A DNA stretch of 64,000 nt from Paraburkholderia sp. BCC1885. Lineage in GTDB: Bacteria > Pseudomonadota > Gammaproteobacteria > Burkholderiales > Burkholderiaceae. Below, piece after piece: positions 52,853 through 60,056 of the stretch (positions within the stretch are counted from its first letter, which is position 1; each line of letters opens with the position of its first letter). The DNA is taken from the NCBI RefSeq assembly GCF_900996235.1, contig NZ_CAAJGM010000022.1:1-64000 (forward strand), in the 5' to 3' direction. The translations under genes were made by a program, and so were the position numbers. Under the pieces are notes generated by a model. The model was not told the origin of the DNA. It made no database searches and saw only the letters and a list, made by a program, of their open reading frames with translations.

Positions 52853-53044
52853 ATGAAGGCGACATCCATAGATTCGGTAAGCGAATTGTCCGAAGCGCGT
52901 CATCGGGTTGAGGCTTACTGCCAGTCGCTGGTGAATGCCGGCGAGGCGAGGTGGTGGGTCAACGATGACGGCGATGTCGAACTGCATATGGAAAGTGGCG
53001 AGGCTTACCTGTTTGGTGAGCCAGGCATAACGCGGCTGAAGTGA
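52853..53044 (+). CDS. Small conserved-looking hypothetical protein
   Basis: 63 residues, acidic, composition and codon usage like a real gene: VEAYCQSLVNAGEARWWVND then DGDVELHMESGEAYLFGEPG. Strands alternate with turns; no signal peptide. It could be a small regulatory or nucleic-acid-associated protein; no family recognised. It ends 53 nt before the methyltransferase start, on the same strand. Confidence 0.5.
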   Translation: MKATSIDSVSELSEARHRVEAYCQSLVNAGEARWWVNDDGDVELHMESGEAYLFGEPGITRLK

Positions 53045-53097
53045 CTGGACGGAACAGTCAAAGCCGGCCATTGGATTCACTAAATGAGGAATGCACC

Positions 53098-53649
53098 ATG
53101 AAAATGTTCCTGAGCCATCTGGATTCGCCGCTGGGTGCCATGCTGCTCGTCACTGACGCGCAGCAGGTCGTGCGGGCGCTCGACTTCGCCGACCACAAGA
53201 CGCGACTGTATCGCAGCCTGCGCGACCACTATGGCGACGTGGAGCTGACCGAGATTCCGACGCCCGTCGAGATCGCCGATGCCTTGACGCGCTATTTTGC
53301 TGGCGAGCTGGAGGCGCTAGATGTGTTGCGGACGGCAACAGCCGGTTCGGAGTTGCAGCGCCGTGTTTGGGCCGCGTTGCGCCGCATTCCGGCGGGCAGG
53401 ACCACCACCTACGGCAAGCTGGCCAAGCAGCTAGGTTTCGACGATCCGCGCGCGGCCATTGACGTGGGCGCGGCCAACGGCGCCAATCCGATCGCGCTCA
53501 TCGTGCCGTGTCATCGCGTCATCGCCAGTAATGGCGACCTCAAGGGCTACGCCTGGGGCTTGTACCGCAAGCGCTGGCTGCTGGAGCACGAGAAGGCGAT
53601 GGCGCCCAGGAAAGAGGAACCGCAGACCGCCATGCTGCCGGGGTTCTGA
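53098..53649 (+). CDS. ogt: O6-alkylguanine-DNA alkyltransferase (Ogt type)
   Basis: 183 residues. The single-domain suicide repair enzyme: N-terminal MKMFLSHLDSPLGAMLLVTD, helix-turn-helix region FDDPRAAIDVGAANGANP and active site LIVPCHRVI with Cys138. It removes alkyl groups from O6 of guanine (and O4 of thymine). ATG 53098 starts at the conserved residues; the upstream in-frame extension has no Shine-Dalgarno support. A second methyltransferase of a different type (Ada) lies 3.4 kb upstream. Confidence 0.9.
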   Translation: MKMFLSHLDSPLGAMLLVTDAQQVVRALDFADHKTRLYRSLRDHYGDVELTEIPTPVEIADALTRYFAGELEALDVLRTATAGSELQRRVWAALRRIPAGRTTTYGKLAKQLGFDDPRAAIDVGAANGANPIALIVPCHRVIASNGDLKGYAWGLYRKRWLLEHEKAMAPRKEEPQTAMLPGF

Positions 53650-53697
53650 TCATGAGCGAAATGACGCGCCGGTACGTGCAAGTGCTTGGTCGTCGTT

Positions 53698-53716
53698 GTC
53701 GTAGTCTGACTACGAC
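53698..53716. promoter_or_regulatory. Near-perfect 19-bp palindrome
   Basis: GTCGTAGTC (53698-53706) and GACTACGAC (53708-53716) are reverse complements around one base. Lying 48 nt after ogt with no T-run, it looks like a protein-binding site rather than a terminator. The 53650-54003 stretch is otherwise noncoding. Confidence 0.4.
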
Positions 53717-53788
53717 TGGCTCAATGGCGCAGTCGCGGACAGCCGTGGCCCGCATCGACGCCGGGAAGCAATTTCATCTTGTCGTTCA

Positions 53789-53808
53789 TACTGTATAAAT
53801 GTACAGTA
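53789..53808. promoter_or_regulatory. Strong LexA (SOS) box-like palindrome
   Basis: TACTGT at 53789-53794 and ACAGTA at 53803-53808 with an A/T-rich N8 spacer: this fits the proteobacterial LexA consensus CTGT-N8-ACAG extended by two symmetric bases. It lies in the otherwise empty gap before thpR, about 195 nt upstream of its start, and next to two DNA-alkylation repair genes. Which gene it controls is not clear. Confidence 0.7.
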
Positions 53809-54003
53809 TAGGCGGTAGCGCTTTTAATCTGCGCAAGAACCGGAAGCCTTGAAGTAGCGCGTGCCTGCCAACGCCCAAACACCGACCTTTTAAAGCGACG
53901 CAATTAGCGCGATGGTCCAAACGCCTGGCCTCGGCTGGCCCGGTTTGGCACCCCATTGAACGGAGCTTCATCGACATGCCCGCTTCATCGTCCCGGCCGC
54001 ATC

Positions 54004-54603
54004 ATGCCTGAACAATTCTGGTTACCGGGGCTGGAGGCGCCGCCCGTCGCCACCGACGGCCTGTTCTTTGCGGTTCTCCCCGACGCCAACACGGCCGCCA
54101 GCATCACGAAGCTCTCGCAGCAGATCCGTGGCGAAATCCGTTCGAAGGGCAAGCCACTCGCGGCCAACCGCCTGCATGTCACGCTGTCGTATCTTGGCAA
54201 TTTCGCAGGCGGCTTGCCGCAAGGGCTGGTCGATGCAGCCATCAAGGCCGCTGCGTCGATCAAGATGGAGCCGTTCAGCGTCGAGTTCGATCATGCCTTG
54301 CGTTTTGGGCCGGAGCATCGACCCGGGCCGTTGGTTCTGGCTGGTGGCGACGGCGTGGTGGGCCTTCACACGCTGAACGAGGCGCTCGCGCGGGCATTGC
54401 AAAACGTGGAATTTGGCGATCCGGTTGCCGCGCGGCGTCCGGAGCATTACAAACCGCACGTGACGCTCGCTTACGGCATGCCCTACATGGCGGCGCGTCC
54501 CGTCGAAGCGGTCAGCTGGAACGTCCGCGAGTTTGTTCTGGTGCATAGTCTGGTCGGACTTACCCGGCATATCGAACTCGCACGCTGGACGCTGACGGGG
54601 TAG
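54004..54603 (+). CDS. thpR: RNA 2',3'-cyclic phosphodiesterase (2H phosphoesterase)
   Basis: 199 residues with the two-histidine motif pair of the family: LHVTLSYLG and KPHVTLAYG (HxTL twice, about 115 residues apart). It hydrolyses 2',3'-cyclic phosphate ends and can ligate tRNA halves in reverse in vitro. ATG 54004 is preferred; an in-frame extension to 53956 is not typical. Probably part of the conserved chromosome. Confidence 0.9.
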   Translation: MPEQFWLPGLEAPPVATDGLFFAVLPDANTAASITKLSQQIRGEIRSKGKPLAANRLHVTLSYLGNFAGGLPQGLVDAAIKAAASIKMEPFSVEFDHALRFGPEHRPGPLVLAGGDGVVGLHTLNEALARALQNVEFGDPVAARRPEHYKPHVTLAYGMPYMAARPVEAVSWNVREFVLVHSLVGLTRHIELARWTLTG

Positions 54604-54718
54604 GCGGTGCCTCGAAGGCTTTCGCTATCCATCGGAAATCCGCGCGTAACCGTCACGCGGTGACTTCAAGATATTTGCGGCGTGCCACACGATCCATTCC
54701 GCGAAAATTACCTTGCAG

Positions 54719-54747
54719 ATGAGAATTGATCGCATTATCATTCGCAT
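54719..54747. promoter_or_regulatory. Fur box-like element
   Basis: The stretch TGAGAATTGATCGCATTATC with ATTCGCAT following carries NATNAT-type hexamers (GATCGC, ATTATC, ATTCGC) close to the Fur consensus GATAATGATAATCATTATC. It sits about 345 nt upstream of the PepSY membrane gene, consistent with iron control of that protein. The match is partial. Confidence 0.45.
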
Positions 54748-54852
54748 CTGTACAAACCTTTCATTTAACTGCATCCCGCTACAAACGCTCCGGAACCCGC
54801 GCAAACCTTGCTGCACGGGCTTTTGCCTGCGTCTGCGCTCAGTCAGAACACT

Positions 54853-55002
54853 ATGCTGAAGCTGTACACCGTCCGCCACTTGATGTTTGCTCGCGGCACT
54901 CTCCGTACTCTCGCGCTTTCCGGTGCCGCGCTGGCGATAAGCACCGGCTCCTCGCAATCATTGGCCGCCTGCTCCGCAGCCGCTGCAACCACGCAGTCCT
55001 GA
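54853..55002 (+). CDS. Putative small peptide with a hydrophobic signal-like segment
   Basis: 49 codons: MLKLYTVRHLMFARGTLRTL then ALSGAALAISTGSSQSLAAC and an Ala-rich tail. The hydrophobic stretch could be a signal sequence. It has no recognised family and weak Shine-Dalgarno support; it may be chance. Listed because it lies between the Fur-like site and the PepSY gene in the same direction. Confidence 0.22.
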   Translation: MLKLYTVRHLMFARGTLRTLALSGAALAISTGSSQSLAACSAAAATTQS

Positions 55003-55091
55003 ATGCGACCCGTCGGCGTTTCTCGACACACGCTCTCCACGGCCGCTTCGCATCGCGCGCGAAGCGCCGGTGCTCACGCGGCGCGCCGCCC

Positions 55092-56309
55092 ATGAGAGCG
55101 GTTCTCGTTCGCCTGCATCGCTGGTTCGGCATGGGCACGGCGCTGTTCCTGTTCGTCTCCGGGCTGACGGGCGCAATCATCGCGTGGAATCAGGAACTGG
55201 ATGCGCTGCTGAATCCTCAGTTCTACTACGCGAATTCCACGGCGCCCGCGCTGACGGCGCTTGAACTCGCCAATCGCGTCGAAGCAGCGGACCCGCGTCT
55301 CTATGTAACCTATCTGCCTCTGGGCATCGTGCCGGGCCGAACCTTGCAGATGCGCGTGCAGGGTCGCACCAATCCGGCTACGGGCCAGCCATACGCGCTG
55401 GACTTCAATCAGATTGCGGTCGACCCCGGTACTGGCAACATCCAGGCACGCCGCGACTGGGGCGCGTTGTCGCTCAGACGGCTCAACCTGATGCCGTTTC
55501 TCTATCTGTTCCACTACACGCTGTATCTGCCCACCACAGGCAGTGGTATCGCGACCGGCGTGTGGCTGCTGGGCATCGTCGGGATCGTCTGGCTGTTCGA
55601 TAGTGTGATCGCGCTGGTTCTGGCGTTTCCAAGCCTCAAAACGTGGCGCAAGTCATTCGCGTTTCGCGTGCGGCGCGGCGGCTACACGCTCGCGTTCGAC
55701 CTGCATCGCTCGGGCGGCGTGTGGATTTGGGGCCTGCTGTGCGTGATTGCGCTGACGTCCATTTCGATGAACCTTGAACGTCCGGTGATTCGTCCCATCG
55801 TATCGCTGTTTTCCCCTTTGACGCCGGACGCCGCGAGCAATCCCGAACTGCGGACGCCTCAGCCGGGCGGTGCTGCTTTGCTGAGCCGCGAGCAGATCGT
55901 CGAGCTGGCAACGGCGGAAGGACGCAGGCTGAAGCTGCGAGCCGATCCCGGCGCCACGTTCGAAATCGCCTCGCTTCATCTGTACGGGGTGGGCTACTTC
56001 GAGCCGGGAGGGCTTTACGCGGACGGCCATCTGGGCAACGCGTGGACCTACTGGGATGCGCGCACTGGACGCGAAGTGGGCGGCACGATTCCCGGCGAAG
56101 GCACCGCCGGCGATATCTTTCTGCAGGCGCAATTCCCGCTGCACTCCGGCCGTCTCTTCGGGTTGCCAGGCCGCATTCTGGTCAGCTTCATGGGCGTGAT
56201 GGTGGCACTGCTGAGTGCGACCGGCCTCGTCATCTGGTTCAAGAAGCTGAAAGCGCGCAAGAGTGCCTCGCGGCGTGTCAAGCGCGGGACGTCGGCATTG
56301 ATTCAGTAG
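55092..56309 (+). CDS. PepSY-associated transmembrane protein (iron-regulated membrane protein type)
   Basis: 405 residues. N-terminal VRLHRWFGMGTALFLFVSGLTGAII is the hallmark (HRWxG with membrane helix); three more helices (near residues 145-185, 215-235 and at the C terminus, ILVSFMGVMVALLSATGLVIWF) and a periplasmic PepSY region between. Such proteins are usually next to siderophore receptor genes and may reduce or release iron at the inner membrane; here no receptor is visible, but a Fur-like site precedes it. ATG 55092 starts at the conserved sequence. Confidence 0.84.
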   Translation: MRAVLVRLHRWFGMGTALFLFVSGLTGAIIAWNQELDALLNPQFYYANSTAPALTALELANRVEAADPRLYVTYLPLGIVPGRTLQMRVQGRTNPATGQPYALDFNQIAVDPGTGNIQARRDWGALSLRRLNLMPFLYLFHYTLYLPTTGSGIATGVWLLGIVGIVWLFDSVIALVLAFPSLKTWRKSFAFRVRRGGYTLAFDLHRSGGVWIWGLLCVIALTSISMNLERPVIRPIVSLFSPLTPDAASNPELRTPQPGGAALLSREQIVELATAEGRRLKLRADPGATFEIASLHLYGVGYFEPGGLYADGHLGNAWTYWDARTGREVGGTIPGEGTAGDIFLQAQFPLHSGRLFGLPGRILVSFMGVMVALLSATGLVIWFKKLKARKSASRRVKRGTSALIQ

Positions 56310-56379
56310 TCCGATGTATTGCCGCTAATGTGCCGGAGTGCGCCGCAATCATGTTTGGCGTATCGCTAACACGGCCTGG

Positions 56380-57258
56380 TCACTCGGGATACTTAACCGT
56401 CGCGCGCACGAATTCGATGAAACGCGTTACCACTGCATCGTCGCGTCCCGACTGCCATGTCAGCCCGACCTGCCATTGCGCTGCCGGATTGCGTAACGGC
56501 AGCACCCGGGCGTCGCGCAGCAGATATTGCGTGCGTGACGGCAAAAACGCCGAGCCGACTCCGGCGGCGACGGCGGCGAGAACCGACTGAATATCGTCGA
56601 CCTGCTGGATCACGCGCGGCACGAAGCCATGTTGTCCGCACCAGCGATCGATCTGCGCGGCGAGTCCCGGCCCACGACTGCGGGCGAGACCGATAAACCC
56701 CGGGTCATTCAATTCCTCCAGACGGGCTGGGATGCGTTTCCAGCGCGCGTGCTGCGGCACCGCCAGCGCGAGCGCTTCGTCCAGCACGGGAAACGCGTCC
56801 AGGCCGGCGTCCGCCGGCAAGCGCAGGAACCCGACATCCAGCCTGCCGGCTAGCAAGCGCCGGCTCTGTTCCGCCGACGACAGGTCGTTCAGCGTGACGC
56901 TCACATTCGGATGCAGTCGACGGAACTCGGCGATCAGTTGCGGCGCGAGTGTCAGCGTCGACAATCCGAGCCCGACCCGCAAAAAGCCGCGCTTGCCGCT
57001 GCTCGCCTCACGCGCCCGGGCGTGGATCTCGTCCGCATCGCGCACCAGCGCCTGCGCGTCGGCAAGGAATGCCGTGCCGAAGGTGGTGAGTTCCGCGCCG
57101 TGCCGGCCACGCTCGAACAGCCGCGCGCCGAGGCTTTCCTCCAGCGCGACGATCTGCTTGCTGAGCGCGGGCTGGCTCACGTTCATCGCCTCGGCCGCGT
57201 GGCCGAAGTGCCGCAGATCGGCCACGGCGATGAAGGCCCGCAGAAGTTTTAATTCCAT
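56380..57258 (-). CDS. LysR family transcriptional regulator
   Basis: 292 residues from ATG 57258 (MELKLLRAFIAVAD). Winged helix: HFGHAAEAMNVSQPALSKQIV, ALEESLGARLFERGRHG; the effector domain follows. The end RFIEFVRATVKYPE is normal. Divergent from the nitrilase-fold gene at 57349, its probable target. The PepSY gene converges on it from the left with a 70-bp gap. Confidence 0.88.
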   Translation of the reverse strand: MELKLLRAFIAVADLRHFGHAAEAMNVSQPALSKQIVALEESLGARLFERGRHGAELTTFGTAFLADAQALVRDADEIHARAREASSGKRGFLRVGLGLSTLTLAPQLIAEFRRLHPNVSVTLNDLSSAEQSRRLLAGRLDVGFLRLPADAGLDAFPVLDEALALAVPQHARWKRIPARLEELNDPGFIGLARSRGPGLAAQIDRWCGQHGFVPRVIQQVDDIQSVLAAVAAGVGSAFLPSRTQYLLRDARVLPLRNPAAQWQVGLTWQSGRDDAVVTRFIEFVRATVKYPE

Positions 57259-57265
57259 TCTGAAA

Positions 57266-57306
57266 AGTAATCGAATATGTAAGAACATTCATTTTACTTA
57301 TCGAAT
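57266..57306. promoter_or_regulatory. Tandem ATCGAAT sites in the LysR/nitrilase divergent gap
   Basis: ATCGAAT occurs at 57270-57276 and again at 57300-57306, exactly 30 bp apart (about three helical turns), each preceded by a related AGTA/ACTT tetranucleotide. The gap is only 90 bp, and LysR tetramers often bind direct sites at this kind of spacing. Binding is inferred, not shown. Confidence 0.45.
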
Positions 57307-57348
57307 GCCCGGCGGTCCAATGGAGCCTTCTGTTCACCACGTCGCGGG

Positions 57349-58416
57349 ATGTCTTCCTTGTCAGTTCCTACGCTTCGCGTTGCATCTATCCCGCTGCGTT
57401 CCTGTCGCGGCGAGGCCGCACGGAATGTCGCGCGAGTCGGGCAGTGGCTTGAGCGCGCCGCGCGCGAGTCGATCGGCCTGGTTGTGTTTCCGGAAATTTG
57501 TCTCGCTGGCTACGGCAGCCTCGCGAAATTGCATCGGGACGAACTCGAAGCGCTTGCCGAACCGCTCGACGGGCCGTCGCTGCGTGCGGTGACGCGGGCC
57601 GTCGAGCAAACGGGCGTGGCGGCCGGCGTGGGGCTGATCGAGCGTGCACCGGATGGGCGTCTCTTCAATAGCTACGTGGTCTGCATGCCTGGCGGCGGGC
57701 GGCATTATCACCGTAAGCTGCATGCTTTCGAGCATCGTCGTGTGGTGAGCGGCGACCGCTTCACGGTCTTCGATACCGTGTGGCGTATTCGCATCGGAGT
57801 CCTGATTGGTGGCGATGCCTATCTGGTCGAGAACGTGCGCATGACGGCGCTGCTAGGCGCGACGCTGCTGGTTGTGCCGCATCGAAGCTATGCCGTGCGG
57901 CCGGGAGGCGACATGACGTTGCAGCCGGTGTCGGCGGAGCAATGGCGTAAGCGCGATACGGCGGGAGAGGCCGCGCATATCAAAGGCGCAGGTGATAAAG
58001 ACAGCGCAATCGATTGGCTGCGCGCCTCGCTGCCCGCACGCGCCGCCGACAACGGTATGTTCGTCACGCTAAGCAATGGAATAGATATGATCACGACTGA
58101 GGCAGCAGAGGGCGCCGGTATGATCGTCGATCCGTGTGGCCGGGTTTTGGCGGAGAGCGCGAGAACCGGCGCCTGTCTCAGCGAGGAGAATGATGAAATT
58201 AATGAGGAATTCGAAATTTTGTCAGCCGAAATCGACCCCCGCCTGAGCGATGCCAGCGCGGGTCGTCAATGGCTCAAGGCTCGCCGTCCCGATCTGTACG
58301 CGCCGCTCGGTCAAACCGACCACGCCGCAGCAAACTTCGAACCGCGCAACGTTTCAGCACGTGGATCGATCGCCGTCAGCTTCGCGCAGGTCGCGCGCAA
58401 CCGTCTGCCGCGCTGA
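57349..58416 (+). CDS. Carbon-nitrogen hydrolase fold protein with the catalytic cysteine replaced
   Basis: 355 residues of the nitrilase superfamily. Catalytic Glu49 (VVFPEICLAGYG) and Lys123 (HYHRKLHAF) are kept, but at the nucleophile position the sequence is VLIGGDAYLVENVR with Gly154 instead of Cys. It cannot perform standard nitrilase/amidase chemistry, unless misread. A fragment with the same Cys-to-Gly change lies at 30612-30847, where it is also next to a LysR gene. Divergent from LysR at 57258. Confidence 0.83.
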   Translation: MSSLSVPTLRVASIPLRSCRGEAARNVARVGQWLERAARESIGLVVFPEICLAGYGSLAKLHRDELEALAEPLDGPSLRAVTRAVEQTGVAAGVGLIERAPDGRLFNSYVVCMPGGGRHYHRKLHAFEHRRVVSGDRFTVFDTVWRIRIGVLIGGDAYLVENVRMTALLGATLLVVPHRSYAVRPGGDMTLQPVSAEQWRKRDTAGEAAHIKGAGDKDSAIDWLRASLPARAADNGMFVTLSNGIDMITTEAAEGAGMIVDPCGRVLAESARTGACLSEENDEINEEFEILSAEIDPRLSDASAGRQWLKARRPDLYAPLGQTDHAAANFEPRNVSARGSIAVSFAQVARNRLPR

Positions 58417-58489
58417 CGCACCCGCAACTGCAACCGCCGTGCGCACCCGTCTATAATCGTCCTCGCCTTTAACTCGGGACTTTCAACCA

Positions 58490-58951
58490 GTGAAAACGAT
58501 TATCGCCGTCGCGCTCGCTACGCTCGCCCTGGCGGCCTGTGCATCCTCCGCGGACAAAGAGGCGCGGCAAGAAAACGACTTCGCCCGCTCAGAACGCCTG
58601 CTCGACGCGGCGCAAACGAATGCCACGGTGAACTGCCGCGATCAGGCCCAGTGCGACGAGGCCTGGCAACTGACCAAGGCCTACGTCACCCAGCATTCGG
58701 AAGAGCCGGTGACCCGCGCCGACGCACTCGCCATCGAATCCGACGTGCCGGGTAGTTCGGGCCATGCGACCTATTCGGCGGCGCGCGTCGCCAAAGGCAG
58801 CGGCGCGACGATCACCCTTTACGCGCAATGCAAGGGCATGTACGGCCCGGAGCGCGCGATGGCCTCGGACTACGACGAGTGCGTCAAGAAGATCGTGGCG
58901 ACCCAGAACGGCTTCGCCCTGTTTCTGCAGCAGCACGTCGGCGCCAATTGA
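58490..58951 (+). CDS. Hypothetical lipoprotein
   Basis: 153 residues. Start GTG 58490, lipobox LALAAC with Cys17 after the TIIAVALATLALAAC signal. The mature chain is helical and has three further cysteines (NCRDQAQC, QCKGMY, ECVKK), possibly two disulfides in the periplasm. No family recognised. It converges with serC with only 13 bp between. Confidence 0.75.
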   Translation: MKTIIAVALATLALAACASSADKEARQENDFARSERLLDAAQTNATVNCRDQAQCDEAWQLTKAYVTQHSEEPVTRADALAIESDVPGSSGHATYSAARVAKGSGATITLYAQCKGMYGPERAMASDYDECVKKIVATQNGFALFLQQHVGAN

Positions 58952-58964
58952 GGCGCTGCGCGGC

Positions 58965-60056
58965 TTAAGCCTCGCGGCGGCGGAACTCGCCCAGCCAATC
59001 CGCCAGCGCGGTGACCGCATCGAGGGTCACCGCGTTGTACAGCGAAGCACGCAGGCCGCCGATCGAACGGTGGCCTTCGAGTCCATGAAAGCCTTCGAGC
59101 CGGGCCGCTTCCAGCAGGCGCTTCTCCATCTGCGGCTCGGGCAGGCGGAACGCCACGTTCATCGTCGAGCGGCACGACGGCGCGCCATGCACCCGGTAGA
59201 AGCCGGGGTCGGCGTCGAGCGCGCGGTACAGCAGGTCGGACTTGACGCGGTTGATCGCGGCCATTGCCTCGACGCCGCCCACTTCATCGCGCAGCCAGCG
59301 GGTCACCAGCATCAGCACATAGATCGCAAAGACCGGCGGCGTGTTGTAGACCGAGCGCGCGTCGATATGCGTGCGGTAGTCGAGCAGCGTCGGCAAGCTC
59401 GTGGTGGCGCGTTTGGCGAACTCGTCGCGCAGAATCACGACGGTGACGCCGGCCGGTCCGAGATTCTTCTGCGCGTGGGCGTAGATCATCGCGTAGCGTT
59501 CGATGTCGATCGGCGCGGCCAGCAGATTGGACGACATGTCGCAGACGAGCGGCACCTCGGGCAGGCCGGGTGTGTCCGCGAATTCGAGGCCTTCTACGGT
59601 TTCGTTGGAGACGTAGTGCAGATAGGCCGCCTCGGGCGAGAGTTGCAGGTCGGCGGCTGCGGGCAGGTGTCGATAGCCCTCGGCGTGACCGTCCCACACC
59701 ACGCGCGTGTCGCCTTCGAGCCGCGCCTCGACCGGCGCTTTCGCGCTCCAGTAACCCGACACGATGTATTCGGCGTGACGCCCGCTCGCGCGCAGGAAGT
59801 TCATCGGCAGCATCGAGAATTGCAGGCTGCTGCCGCCTTGCATAAACAGCACGTGATAGCCGTCAGGCACGCCCAGCAGGGTGCGCAAATTGCTCTCGGC
59901 TTCATCGAGCACGCCACGGAACCAGTCCGAGCGGTGGCTCATGCCGAGCACGGACAAGCCCGTCTCCGGCAGTGCTTCGATGGCGTCGCGCGTCTGGCGC
60001 AACACGGAGGCCGGCAAGGCACCTGGGCCGCCGGAAAAATTCAAAGGTTCGTTCAT
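58965..60056 (-). CDS. serC: Phosphoserine aminotransferase family protein
   Basis: 363 residues, class V PLP aminotransferase. N-terminal NFSGGPGALPASVLRQTR, LFMQGGSSLQFSMLPMNFL, PLP lysine in AHAQKNLGPAGVT and the C-terminal GHRSIGGLRASLYNAV (usually GHRSVGGMRASIYNA) all fit SerC. It would convert 3-phosphohydroxypyruvate plus glutamate to phosphoserine. The start MNEPLNFSGGP differs from the usual M(R)VFNFSAGPA form, so it may be a second SerC with another substrate. It begins right after the stop of the ATP-grasp gene (TGAATG). Confidence 0.88.
   Translation of the reverse strand: MNEPLNFSGGPGALPASVLRQTRDAIEALPETGLSVLGMSHRSDWFRGVLDEAESNLRTLLGVPDGYHVLFMQGGSSLQFSMLPMNFLRASGRHAEYIVSGYWSAKAPVEARLEGDTRVVWDGHAEGYRHLPAAADLQLSPEAAYLHYVSNETVEGLEFADTPGLPEVPLVCDMSSNLLAAPIDIERYAMIYAHAQKNLGPAGVTVVILRDEFAKRATTSLPTLLDYRTHIDARSVYNTPPVFAIYVLMLVTRWLRDEVGGVEAMAAINRVKSDLLYRALDADPGFYRVHGAPSCRSTMNVAFRLPEPQMEKRLLEAARLEGFHGLEGHRSIGGLRASLYNAVTLDAVTALADWLGEFRRREA

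Noticed and set aside
53652-53798. 48-codon frame after ogt that ends inside the LexA-like box
   Set aside because: No recognisable product; the overlap with the palindrome makes it more likely incidental.
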